Source: Lunularia cruciata (lineage: Eukaryota; Streptophyta; Marchantiopsida; Lunulariales; Lunulariaceae). From it: DNA of 64,000 nucleotides. Each line of letters opens with the position of its first letter. Position 1 is the first letter of the stretch. The notes beneath the pieces are model-generated. The model did not search any database. It saw only the letters and a list, made by a program, of their open reading frames with translations, and was not told the origin of the DNA. The DNA lies in contig OX419756.1 of the NCBI GenBank assembly GCA_948567375.1, forward strand, positions 46,974,552 to 47,038,551, given 5' to 3'. The translations under genes were made by a program, and so were the position numbers. Below, in pieces: positions 1 to 9,670 of the stretch.

Positions 1-1399
1 CCAAAGCAAATGCATCTCATACTCTCCCAAGTGTTGGAGTGAAAGGTCTATCATGCCATGCTTGTTTGGGTGAACTTATCCCATATGTGTGTAAAATTTA
101 TACACAAAGTAACCTACAAGGAAAAAGGAAAATTGCAAAGAATGACAAAATTGTTGTAGGTGGAATTGCTCACAAAAGATGTTTCACTCTACTATGGAAA
201 AGGGTATGGCTCATGCTAGGTATGGATCTTCTTGCATAAGAGTAGAATTTGATTGCAAGCAAGGCAGATCTTCTTGGCCAAGAGTGGATCCACTCAACCA
301 AAGGTGGATTTGCTTACTTGAGCATATGTATTTGATTGGGTGGGAGTGGACCCACTTGCCCAAGATGTGGATCTACTTGGCAAGGATGGATCTGATTGAT
401 TGAGAGGTGGATCTACTTGGCACAAGCAGGATTTGCTTAGCCAAGCAATTGGATCTGCTTGTGAAGGAGGGAGGTTTGTAATACCATTAGCTAGATATAT
501 TATCTAGAGGTGGAAATTGGCTTAGTACTATCTAGAAGGATTTTATATATGATGGTCTATGTAGATTAGATAGAGGTGTCACCAAAAGAGTATTTTCACT
601 AATAGAGCAGAGGCTAAAAACAGAATGAAAGCTTCAAAGCTAATTTTGGAGGCCTAAATGGATGAATTAGGCCTAGAAAATTAGAAGATTTCTCCTCCAA
701 GGGAACAAACATAGCTTTCTCTTCCCATGTTTGTCTTTTCAAGAGCTTTGCAATAATATCTCACTCATGCTATTTTGAGCTTCTTATAATAAGATTCCCT
801 CTGGTCAAACTTGTTTGACCAACCAAATAGGACAAGGATTGCCATGTCACTGATCCATACAACTTATCTAAGTGTGGAGCTATCAATCCGTGTTTCCAAG
901 TGTTTGATCCAAGGGTGGAGCTGCCTTTGAGGAGATCTTCTTTGCCATATAATAAAGACAAGGTGCTCCTTTGGGGCATTGAAGTATTGAGAGATGAAGC
1001 CTTGTGTTTCACTTGGGGATCCTCTTGTCCTTGGAACATTATAAATTTACTCATATAGTTGGGGTTTAGGGTTCTTTACCGCTTCCACAAAAAATTAACA
1101 CAATTGTAAAATTTGATAGAATTGCAAAACCATGGGAAATTTGAATGGGGAAATTGAGATGGGGAATTATATTGGGGTTAACCCAACACTTCTCTTCAAC
1201 CCCAATGGATCAAGGTCTGCCTTGTGAATGCATTTGATGATTTCATCTTTGACCTGGATCTTGTCAAACCATGTGTACTTGATCTTGGTCATTTTGTCCC
1301 ACACAATGTTGAATTTAATCAACTACTAACCCTCTCTTATGTCCCCCATGTTTGAAGAGTCCTAACACTTCATATAATCTAGGATGTTTGCCATCTTTT
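1..1399. other. Non-coding flank with degenerate GGATCTACTTGG-type repeats
   Basis: No supportable gene. Positions 230-470 contain imperfect, closely spaced repeats of motifs such as GGTGGATCTACTTGG and GGATTTGCTTG at roughly 30-bp intervals. The reverse-complement form of the same motif recurs at 2490-2570, 38411-38524 and 39235-39380. A perfect 8-bp inverted repeat with a 2-bp spacer, GGTCAAAC tt GTTTGACC, lies at 803-820. Short ORFs here show no recognisable family or codon structure. Confidence 0.5.
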
Positions 1400-2230
1400 G
1401 CCTTTCTAAATGCTCAAATTACAAATCCCATGTTTCCTTATTTCCAAAACCAAGCTCTCAATTTCTATCCAATCCTATGTGGGAATGGCCTCTTGCTTGA
1501 TTTCTATAAACCATCTTTTTTTAGAGTCTACTTGCTTCTCAACTATGAAGTTATATTGGCCCTCAACAAGAGTTGCTTCTCTCAAGACTTTTGTAATTCA
1601 TCTTTGTTCTTTGAGTCTAATTCCCTTAGCATTCTCTAGTTTTATCCGGTCCTAAACACTAAATAGCCTCTCTCCTCAAATTTCAAATATACATCTCTAT
1701 TTTTAGAATCTACTCCCTCTTGAGTTATGTCTTGAGTTATGTTTGGTCCTCTATAGGAATGGCCTCTCTCAAGATTTCTACTTATGGTAGTTGGTCTTTG
1801 AGTCTATTTCCCTTACAACTCTTGAGTTATATTTGGTGCCCAAACATTGAATGGCCTCTTTCCCCAAATTTTAAAAAATGGACTCTATTTGTAAAGTCTA
1901 CTTCATTCTATGTTGTTGATTTATATCTTAGCCTATGTGAGAATGGCTTCTCTCCCAATTTCTAAGAATAAGGCTCTATTTGTGAAGTTCAATTCCCTCT
2001 AAATAGTCAAGTTTTGCTTGGTCCTTGGCAAGAATGACCTCTCTATGTCAATTTCTAAAAGGTTTTTTTTGTAGCCCCTAAACCTCTTAATTCCCCAATT
2101 TTCCCCCTATAAATTATGTCAATGTCCTCTCTCCAATTTTCTAGAAATTATCTCTATTTGCACTTTCCTCTCTATTATCAATGTTTGTCTTCTCTTATGT
2201 AAGAAATGCATCTCTTGATTTCTTGACTTT
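1400..2230. repeat. Degenerate ~90-bp tandem repeat, about nine copies
   Basis: A recurring phrase close to GAATGGCCTCTCTCCCAATTTCTA appears at 1481, 1571 (weak), 1661, 1756, 1848, 1940, 2031, 2120 and 2201. The spacing is about 80-95 bp. Between these anchors each unit has a related segment like CTCTATTTGTGAAGTCTACTTCCCT. The copies are strongly diverged, so this is an old minisatellite or satellite-like array rather than coding sequence. Overlapping ORFs in the region are by-products of this composition. Confidence 0.6.
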
Positions 2231-2570
2231 TGTCTAGTATTATGTGGGATTTGACTTTGGATCTTTTTGTCAAAATTTGCCTTCTAATAGAGGCACATTG
2301 ATGTGTTAAATTTCCCAAATGAGCATATGAACACCTATGTTGGTACAAGTATCAAAATCCTCCCCAAGCATACAACAATCACAATCAATATCACACTCAC
2401 AAGTAAATAAAATCTCCACAGATACAACTAAAACCAAGAAATAAGCAACAACACCAATGAATTGAGTAACCCCAACCACAAGCCAAGCAAATATTGGCCA
2501 AACTCAAGTGCATCCATCTCATCCCAAGCAGATCCATACAAAATTTGAGCAGATCTATATCTACTCCAAG
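2231..2570. other. Non-coding spacer ending at the C1 insertion site
   Basis: No gene seen. The last ~80 bases carry AAGCAGATCCA-type motifs that continue at 38411 on the far side of element C1, as expected if C1 split one ancestral sequence. The last five bases, CCAAG (2566-2570), are duplicated at 38411-38415. Confidence 0.5.
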
Positions 2571-3053
2571 TGTAACAATATGGAGCTTACCGACAAGTTT
2601 GTCAAGACTAATGAAGTAGTGATTAGGCCAAATTAGTGCAAGAATTCTAAGAATATTCTAGAAATATCTAAAAGCTACTTAGTACCTTCCAAGTATTGGG
2701 TAATATACATGCCAAGTGGTGACTTCTAGGAGGAAGCTTTTTGGGTAGCTTAGCTTGCACGCCAAGTAGGTGGCTTTTAAAAGGAAGCTTCTTGGAAGTT
2801 TCCCTACTACCTTAGCTTGGACATCAAGTAGGTAGCTTCTAGAAGGAGGCTTCTTGAGAAAATTCTTGGTTAGCTTGGCTTGCACTCTAAGAAAATGACT
2901 TTTAGGAAGCTTCTTGAGAGCCTTGTATGCTTCCCTATAAATACCAAAGCCCAAGCTCATGCTAGGCATTTGGAGTTTCACTCATTCAAGAGTCCCAATG
3001 TGATCTTTCACTCCAATCTTCCATTTTCTTATTTCTTTCCTTAGTCTTTTACA
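2571..3053 (+). repeat. 5' LTR of C1
   Basis: 483-bp LTR beginning TGTAACAATATGG and ending TTTTACA, directly followed by the primer-binding site. It contains three degenerate ~60-bp units of the AGCTTGCACnCCAAGTAGGTGGCTTCTAGAAGGAAGC type, and a TATA box TATAAATA at 2936-2943. Confidence 0.9.
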
Positions 3054-3066
3054 TTGGTATCAAAGC
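3054..3066 (+). promoter_or_regulatory. Primer-binding site of C1 (initiator tRNA-Met type)
   Basis: TTGGTATCAAAGC directly follows the LTR. TGGTATCAAAGC matches the complement of plant initiator tRNA-Met (TGGTATCAGAGC) except for one G-to-A change, which is shared by C2 at 29843-29855. Confidence 0.85.
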
Positions 3067-3451
3067 AAGAATGGTGTGGTGCCCACATTTTATTTTTTTT
3101 TCAAAATAAAGGAGAAGAAGTGTATAGAGAGGTCGGATTGCGCCTGTATGGATGAAGAAGGCGAAGAAAATTGGTTTTGGGATGAAACCCGAAGTAAAGT
3201 GACTTTGGGTCATAAGGCAAAGTACTTGGAAATGCCTTGTCAGCATACAATACAAAGTAAATTGTCTTCAGATCGAGGGGAGCTCAACCCGAGGCAAAGA
3301 CAGTCTAACAACCTTTTGTCGGGGCAAGAAATTCAAGAAGGGGCCGTTTCAAAACTGGCAGCTCATACGTGCGAAGGTTGATTGACAGTGACAAGTGCAT
3401 GCCGGAGGTGTGATTTCTCGGTAGAAACTCGAAGCGACGGAAGATGAAGAA

Positions 3452-3658
3452 GTGAAACTCTATAAAAATCAAAACTGCAACGACGAAATGTCAAGCAATT
3501 TTCCGTCGCCGTTGAGGAGTCGTCTTGCAGGTGATCGGGGAAAGGAAAATAAAGTTGTACTTGGGTTAGTGCACAAGGGAGAAGTCACAAGAGAGAAATC
3601 AAGAGACAGTAAGAAAGCAGAAGAGATGGGAGGAGGGAAGAGGGAAGAAAAACTCTGA
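3452..3658 (+). pseudogene. N-terminal piece of the B-family protein (B1)
   Basis: Encodes the N-terminus of the B-family protein. An internal Met (residue 13, MSSNFPSPL) is probably the true start because the same start is present in B2 (about 27411, minus). The frame breaks near 3640 relative to B2, where the sequence continues without a gap toward the region upstream of 3778. It is rich in basic and Ser residues with no recognised domain. Confidence 0.55.
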
Positions 3659-3777
3659 ATTTGTAGTGAGAAATCATGCAATTTGGAGATTAGATGTAGT
3701 AGCAAGGATCGAAGTCTTGAGCCAACTTTGGATCACCTTTTCTGGCATGGAACTGGAACGTAAGTTTTCCAAGATTC

Positions 3778-5460
3778 ATGACAGAAATCATCGAGAGTAA
3801 GTGTCTCGATGGTCCCGAGGAAGAAGGGAAGAGAGGAAATCCGGCTCGTTGGACAGAGTCGGATTGGAGACTCATACTCAAGAAGGAGGCAGGTTCGGAG
3901 CAGGGAGCCACGTTCTTGGGGAAAGGAGAGATAGCCCAAGAAATGCAGGAGGTGAGAGATGCCTTCTCGTCGAAGAGAACAAAGAATGGGTACAAAGTTG
4001 AGAGCTACAAAGACCCTTTGAAGAGAGGAATTGTGAGTGCACTAATGGCCATCCTAAAGCCGGAGAGAACCACTTATGTGATGAAACACCAAGCGGTGTT
4101 CTTTCACAAGCTATTTGCAGGAGAACTGATCAATTGGGCAAGGTGTTTTCACGGGAGAACAAGGCAGATGGTGTGGAATCTACGGGATAAGTCACCTCCA
4201 CACTACATCGTACCATTTGCAACACATTTCTACCTTGGGTTGAATTTGCTCAATTTGGCGGAGCGCAATAGAATGGTGTCTCATTTCCATCCTGACTTGA
4301 GAAGAGAAGTCGACGTGGAGGAGCAGCAATACATTCTCCAAATCTGGAGCACGGACAACTACTATGGGAAGACAGGGAAAAACATGGAGGTCATGGTAAG
4401 TACCCCGACAAAGAAGAGAACTTGGCACGCAAAAGCCGAAGGAAACAAGAAACCTCGGAAGATGCAGAAAAATAACCCGAGGCAAGGGATGGTGGTGATT
4501 GAGTCAGAAGATGAAGACTCAGAAGGCGAAGCCAAGCTCAAGACGGAGGGCTCGGAACGTGAGGAGGAACCTGAGCTGACACTGCAGAGCGGAAATACTA
4601 GCAATGACAGTGAAGACGGTGGAGAAATGACCTCGGCACCAGCGGCTGAAGAATACGAAGAAGAAGTGCAAGCCAAAGTAGAAGCCGAAGACAATGCGGC
4701 GCTGGAAGATGAAGTACTGGTGCTCAAGGAGAAGAAGATTGCAGTACAGCGAGGAGTTTGCTCAAGACGTAAGGCGAAGTGTGAGGCGGGGCCGAGTAAA
4801 GTGAAGGAAGAGGCAAAAGACAGCACGAGTAGTGAGGCATCAATCCTGATACAAAGACTTCAGAGAAGAAGGTGCGTATCAGGAGAACATGAGGAGAAAC
4901 CAGAAATTACTCCGTGGGAGGAAGAAGTTGCCAGTGAGGGAGTAGAGTATCTACGAGAGGTAGTATGCCCGCTGTTGGTAAAGTTGGAGAGGAAGAAGAA
5001 GGAGATGCAGTTGACTTGTCCAGAAGTAAAGACTGTATTGCAGGTGGTAGCAAGATTAGAAGAGGAGAACTTGGAGTTGAAGAGGAGTATAACCCGAGGT
5101 GAGATGGAGAGAGAAGTACTGCAAGCGGAAGCAGTAGAGAGAAGTCAGGTAATCAAAGACCTGAAGAGAGAAGTGAGCTATCGAGAGGATCTTGCAAGGA
5201 AGAGTGACATCACAAGGGAGAGACAGGTAGCGGAGCATGAAATCTTGAAGCAGCAGTTTGCTGATTCAAGAGTAGAGCTTATCCATGCTATGGCGAGGGT
5301 AGCATCAAAGGAACAAGAGCTTGATCAAGTGATGGAGAGTATAGAGGAGAAGAAGCAACTCTGGCAAAGAGAGTTGTCTGTGCGGTATAGAGATTACGAG
5401 AGTTACTTCGTAATCAGGAAGAGCAAGTTGTACAGAAGGAGAAAGAGAAGGAAGCGGTGA
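3778..5460 (+). CDS. B-family LTR-encoded protein, main part (560 codons, unknown function)
   Basis: Unrecognised protein, but clearly a real coding sequence of the B family, because B2 and the more diverged B3 keep the same reading frame. Residues ~1-200 form a conserved globular-looking region (VFFHKLFAG, INWARCFH, RTRQMV, PPHY, FYLGLNLL, MVSHFHPDL). Residues ~210-330 are highly acidic, with many Glu/Asp/Ser. Residues ~385-540 are heptad-rich, Lys/Glu/Leu-rich and predicted coiled coil. No CCHC, protease, RT or transmembrane segment is seen. The Met at 3778 is probably internal: B2 aligns continuously upstream of it. The last ~25 codons are out of frame, because a ~10-bp deletion near 5390 (compared with B2) shifts the frame into the next entry. 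Confidence 0.7.
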   Translation: MTEIIESKCLDGPEEEGKRGNPARWTESDWRLILKKEAGSEQGATFLGKGEIAQEMQEVRDAFSSKRTKNGYKVESYKDPLKRGIVSALMAILKPERTTYVMKHQAVFFHKLFAGELINWARCFHGRTRQMVWNLRDKSPPHYIVPFATHFYLGLNLLNLAERNRMVSHFHPDLRREVDVEEQQYILQIWSTDNYYGKTGKNMEVMVSTPTKKRTWHAKAEGNKKPRKMQKNNPRQGMVVIESEDEDSEGEAKLKTEGSEREEEPELTLQSGNTSNDSEDGGEMTSAPAAEEYEEEVQAKVEAEDNAALEDEVLVLKEKKIAVQRGVCSRRKAKCEAGPSKVKEEAKDSTSSEASILIQRLQRRRCVSGEHEEKPEITPWEEEVASEGVEYLREVVCPLLVKLERKKKEMQLTCPEVKTVLQVVARLEEENLELKRSITRGEMEREVLQAEAVERSQVIKDLKREVSYREDLARKSDITRERQVAEHEILKQQFADSRVELIHAMARVASKEQELDQVMESIEEKKQLWQRELSVRYRDYESYFVIRKSKLYRRRKRRKR

Positions 5461-6059
5461 AGGCCGAGTTCAAGGAAGAGTTGGCAATGTATAGAGAGGA
5501 ATGGCTTGCAGATCGGGAACGAGAACAAAAGACAAGATTGGAGCCATTGAAGGAGATAGTCCTCAGAGTGAATGCAATGTTAAGTACAAAAGCCAGCGTT
5601 CAAATTGAAGAAGCACGACTACACGAGTTGAAGTTGTTGGTGCATGAGACGAGGCGAAGACAAGCGAAGGACACGGAGATGAATGCCTTGTTAATCAAAC
5701 TAAGAACTCGTGTAGATAGAAAGGTGTTAGAAGTAGAGGATAACATCTCAATTAGATTAGACTTAGTGAAAATAGAGTTAGAAAAGCTTCGGCAAGATGT
5801 TAAGGCAAAACCCAAAGTAGATAACATAGGAATCCAAATGTCTTCGGAGTTGCCCTCAGAGACATTAGAGAAGAGTAGGTCGAAAGATGAAGAGCTAGAT
5901 AGATTACCCACTAGTGCAATTTCAGATCAGGAAAGAGAATTGCTAGATCTGGTCAAAGAAGTAGGAGATGTGAAACCCGAGGAAAATGTAGTAGGAAGTA
6001 AGATTACTTCGGGTTCGGGTTTGAAGGCCGAGGAAGAAGTAGACATCGGATCGGATTAG
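5457..6059 (+). CDS. B-family protein, C-terminal part (frameshifted from 3778 ORF)
   Basis: Continues the coiled-coil protein after the frameshift. It is homologous to B2 25355-24834 (minus) and to B3 51660-52152. It opens with further Glu/Arg/Lys-rich helix, includes a conserved EEARLHELKLLVHET segment, and ends with an acidic tail (KAEEEVDIGSD). The apparent start at 5457 is a GTG inside the original frame, not a real initiation codon. Function unknown. Confidence 0.65.
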   Translation: MKAEFKEELAMYREEWLADREREQKTRLEPLKEIVLRVNAMLSTKASVQIEEARLHELKLLVHETRRRQAKDTEMNALLIKLRTRVDRKVLEVEDNISIRLDLVKIELEKLRQDVKAKPKVDNIGIQMSSELPSETLEKSRSKDEELDRLPTSAISDQERELLDLVKEVGDVKPEENVVGSKITSGSGLKAEEEVDIGSD

Positions 6060-6175
6060 TAACCAATTTGAGATTTGAAGGGGCAGATATGAAGAGGTGC
6101 ATTGTCATTTCGGATCTGCAGGTTAGAACAGTTGTTGTAGAACGGTATAGTTGTTAGAATTGCCAATTGCTTCAC

Positions 6176-6183
6176 TATTTAAG
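6176..6183 (+). promoter_or_regulatory. TATA-like box of B1
   Basis: TATTTAAG downstream of the ORF stop. It is conserved at the matching place in B2 (24704-24711, minus) and B3 (52273-52280), about 3.1 kb from the left end and 0.67-0.68 kb from the right end of each copy. This places the ORF in a putative U3. Confidence 0.55.
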
Positions 6184-7112
6184 AGTAGCATTTGCAAGAA
6201 ATTGTTGTTCAGTGCTCATTATTTCTGAGAATAGATAAAGCAAAGTGCTGTGAAGCAGTGTTCGTCACTTGAGCTTGATTCTGAGTATCAATTTTGCAAT
6301 TGTGTTTGTGAGTGTTTGGAGAAATTCAAAGTGCAAGTCAGAGTGCTTGTTGGATGTTGGATTCCACAGCCTTGATCTTCATTATGTGTGTTTGATCCAG
6401 AGTGAAGTGCAATCAAAGCAATGCCTTGACAGATCTGAGAGGAATTGTAGTGTTGGTAGTATTCTGCATTTGTGAGTGCAGTACGAAGTTGATGTGAAGC
6501 AATTTCGATCAAGGAAGTTGTGCCTTCAGTGGAGGGGTGGAACACAATTCTGAGGCGAAGTTGTTTTGCAGTGAAGTGCCATTTTTGAGAGAGCCTGAAT
6601 CATCACAATCAAGATTGTTTGGAAAGATTTGATGGAGTTGTGATTATGGAGTGTTAATTTGTGACAAGACTGCAAGTCAGTGCTTGTTACTCTCTTCTGG
6701 GTGTGGTTTCTACCTGAGAGACTAAAGAAGAACTCAAGAAGAACTACATTGTTACTATTTGCTTTGTATTTGACCAATTCTGACTCGTATCCCTGCGGGA
6801 ACAAACTTTACTTACCCGATTACCGCAAAAGTGATATTTTCCGGGTTGTCACAAATGGGATGGATGGAATATATGGACCACCAAAATCCATTTTTGCCAA
6901 ACCATTAGGACTTTTGTGTCCATATACTACCCAAACATCATTTTATGTAGTTTATCATCTCATGCTTTGAGCAATTTTCTTGAAAGCAATCACCTTGTCC
7001 AATGAACCCTTGGTACTTCCAATTGTAACTTATGGAGAACGATTGATGTGTTGCATCTATTGCATCTATGTTAATTTAGATAAATTGTAGGTAGATTAAT
7101 AAAGTAGTAGCC

Positions 7113-7553
7113 ATGGCAGCAATTCCTAAAGTTATCATTGCTATGCATCAACAAATCAAGCACCTTACTCAATTGTTAAACGAACAAGACCATCAACAAC
7201 AAGAGCATGTACAAAGAGCACCATTTCAAGAAGGAGAAGAGTAAATCCAATTTTTGAAGCCCAAGGTATTTGAAGGCAAGAACCTCTTGGGCACAATGGA
7301 GAATTTTGTGTTTGATTGTAAGTGTTATTTTGAAGTTACAAATCTTCAAGATGAACAAAGATGTATTCTCTTGGCTTCAAGCCAATTGGATGGAGTGGTA
7401 AAATAATGGTGGCAATTTTGAGTGGAGCAAGTTGAACAACATTGTTTTATGGCAATCTTGACATGGACAAAATTCAAGAGTGCAATAATGGTTGATTTTA
7501 AGTGAGAAATGCTACATAAGCAACATGAGATGGGTTGGCAAAATTGAAGTAGA
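7113..7553 (+). pseudogene. C1 gag, 5' half
   Basis: Degenerate gag starting MAAIPKVIIAMHQQIKHLTQ, collinear with C2 gag at 30114. The conserved capsid-like stretch QFLKPKVFEGKNLLGT...NFVFDCKCYF is recognisable. There are in-frame stops (for example near 7243 and 7402), and the frame ends where D is inserted at 7554. The 3' half resumes at 28394. Confidence 0.75.
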
Positions 7554-8104
7554 TGTCATGCGTATATACATTGCTACACAACATACATTGCTGTCAACAT
7601 CATACACAATAGAAGGATAACTCACACATAAGTCATACATAGACTCTAAAGTGCCACAATAATCAGATTTTTTACCACTCAAATCAATCAAACTTAGATC
7701 AATACTTGATTTGATCCTCAACAACTTGCCAAAAATAGGGCACTGATTACAATCAAGCCACACACACTCTAGCATAGAGACTCCAGGTGACGCTCGCCGG
7801 CTTTCTATCCACTCTAGCCAGGAACTCAAAGGCTCAACATCAGAGAAGTGAGCTCTCTAGAGCTACACTCCCAGGGTATACCCCTGATTTTGACCTAAGT
7901 CTCCTCCCAACGGTCCCACTGACGGCACACCCGACGGTGCAGACGGTGCAAGTGACGGTGGGCCCCACCATGAAGTCAGTACCCTAAACCTAAAATCTGA
8001 CCGTTGGAAAGTAGTCTATGAGTAATGGCCAAAATGCCTCTAACTACTATCACTAGAACTCCAGTGTCCAAGCATCTAGATGCAAAACTACAAATGGTGT
8101 GACA
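7554..8104 (-). repeat. 3' LTR of D (551 bp)
   Basis: Runs from TGTCATGCG to GGTGTGACA on the plus strand. The right 445 bp (7660-8104) align to 27945-28389 without gaps. The left 106 bp (7554-7659) have no counterpart in the right-hand LTR but are repeated at 8107-8212. Confidence 0.8.
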
Positions 8105-8106
8105 AC

Positions 8107-8212
8107 TGTTGTGCGTATTTACATCACTACACAACATACATCGCTGTCAACATCATACACAATAGAAGCACAACTCACACATAAGTCATACATAGACTCT
8201 AAAGTGCCACAA
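8107..8212 (-). repeat. Duplicated 106-bp LTR segment inside D
   Basis: Near-identical to 7554-7659, including the CATCATACACAATAGAAG and AGACTCTAAAGTGCCACAA stretches. It lies two bases inside the left LTR, where a polypurine tract would be expected; no purine-rich tract is visible there. Confidence 0.75.
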
Positions 8213-8380
8213 TTGCCTCCCTAGCTGGCGGTTAGGTCCCTCTAACTCCAGATAGCCATCTACTCCAAGTATATGGTATACCCTATAATGGGCAAAGATC
8301 AAGAGGCCGGGTGCTATGGAGCCCCATCGTTAGTAGCCTGTCTACAATCTATACCATATAAAGAATGAACTAGCTATAGG

Positions 8381-8698
8381 TCAAGTACATCTAGGACATA
8401 ACCATTGTCCTTGAGGAATCACCGTGAGGGGAGGAGTCATACATGCCATATGCCATCCTCTCGAATAGCTATCACACACTAACATAGTAGCAGCTCCACC
8501 AGAAGAGGCACATAACATACACCTCAAGCTTGCACGTACAAGTGCCAAGCTTGGGTCTATAATACCATCAATGTTTGGGAGGTGGCATGTCGCACAATTG
8601 TGCATATGGTCCTTCCAAAAAACACCATCACGTCCTTCTAACACAAGGACTCCAGATGGCAAAACCTCATGCACTCTCAAGATAGTGTGGCCTGTCAA
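8381..8698 (-). pseudogene. D polyprotein C-terminus: PHD finger
   Basis: 105-codon open stretch at the end of D's pol. Residues 60-104 fit a PHD zinc finger: C60-x2-C63, C75, Y78 where the fourth Cys is expected, H83, C86, then QGQWLCPRC with C101 and C104. The Trp two residues before C101 is typical of PHD fingers. PHD fingers bind histone H3 tails in characterised proteins. Upstream (residues 12-24, LPSGVLVLEGRDG) resembles the integrase C-terminal beta-rich module. In chromoviruses this place is taken by a chromodomain, so a targeting role is inferred. The Cys-to-Tyr change probably reflects decay. Confidence 0.75.
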
Positions 8699-8869
8699 AA
8701 CATCAAGTGTTGTTGGTGCTATTTGCTATAGATATACATAATCTTGTGGATGAAATCAATGGATCGAGGGTCTATAACCTCCTCCTCAAATGGTAGCATA
8801 GCGTAAAGTATCTCTATGCTGAGCAATCACCACGTTCTCAAAGGCCATTGGCATCACCCTCCAAAAGAT

Positions 8870-9670
8870 CTATGCCCGCTGAGAACATGCGCTCATCCAT
8901 ACATCGGGGTCATCCAAGTCCAAAACTATAGTAGCATCTCGACAAATGGCTGTAGGTAAATCTGGATCTCGTCCATAGAGTAGAAAGTATGGAGAGAAGG
9001 ATACTAAGGAGGCTTTCCGGCTGAACCGATAGCCCATAGCCAACCAAGGTAACTGGAGATCCCAATCTCCCAAGTGGCCTCTTTGCAAACCATACTTTTG
9101 CAATCCTCTCTTCACCGTCTGAACCACTCTCTTTGCTAAGCCATCTGCCTCAGGGTGATCTCAGGAGGTAGTATGGTGATCAATCAAAGCCTTGTCACAC
9201 AAGACCTGAAAATCTCCCAAGAACTCTGTACCTTGATCAGTTAAACCTCAGCTGGTGCACCAAAATGACTAAGAACTCAATCCATGAACGAGTAATTGTC
9301 CCTTCACTAGACTTGTCAAGAAGTGCCACTAACTCAATCCACTTGGAGAAGTGCTCCACCATCACCAAAACATACCGATGATGTCTCACAATGAGCGGTA
9401 AAGGTCCAGCAAAGTCCAAACTCCAACAAGAACCCAATCCCATGATAGATAATGGGTGTAACTATGGCGTAGGAGCATTGAATGATGCTCTAACTCGGTC
9501 ACAAACCACACATCTGGCAACAAACTGCTGTACCTTGGTCTGCATACCGCGCCAGCAATAATGACTCTCGAGTAAGCTATATGTACGCTTTATTCCAAAA
9601 TGTCCTAGCTCCTCATGAGCATGACAAACCAATTGTGGTCTCTGCGTTGGAAGTGGTACTACTCGCACTC
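8870..9670 (-). pseudogene. D integrase (decayed)
   Basis: Read on the minus strand in shifted pieces. Zinc-binding HHCC: HEELGHFGIKRT then CVVC at 9462-9668. Catalytic core: SLDFAGPLP (first Asp, 9237-9443), TDQGTEFLG (second Asp, about 9217-9247), and DGLAKRVVQTVKR, where the catalytic Glu has become Lys (codon at 9131-9133, a single G-to-A change). Followed by LPWLAMGYRFS and SPYFLLYGRDP, typical of Ty3/gypsy integrases. Several in-frame stops. Inactive. Confidence 0.85.

Larger units (their letters stand above)
3075..6853 (+). mobile_element. B1: 3.8-kb unit, probably a solo LTR with an ORF in U3
   Basis: Starts TGTGGTGCCCAC, ends GGTTGTCACA, and is flanked by AATGG (3070-3074 and 6854-6858). 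It sits just 3' of C1's primer-binding site, and the interrupted C1 sequence resumes as in C2. TG...CA ends with a 5-bp TSD indicate integrase-mediated insertion, yet there are no direct repeats at its ends, as expected of a solo LTR. A TATA-like TATTTAAG sits about 3.1 kb from the start and 0.68 kb from the end, a U3-R-U5 layout. Most of the putative U3 is a long ORF. Copies B2 and B3 have the same ends, length and layout. Confidence 0.75.

Noticed and set aside
770-1054. 94-codon minus-strand ORF as a possible gene
   Set aside because: No family resemblance, no similar copy elsewhere, and the surrounding sequence has no coding signature.
4362-4826. 154-codon minus-strand Ser-rich ORF
   Set aside because: Antisense shadow of the acidic Glu/Asp/Ser region of the B1 protein; the same shadow appears opposite B2 (25987-26547).
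3075-6853. B1 as a host gene carried by retroposition
   Set aside because: Three copies with the same TG...CA ends and 5-bp duplications, and with flanking non-coding parts included, indicate a mobile LTR unit rather than retroposed cDNA.
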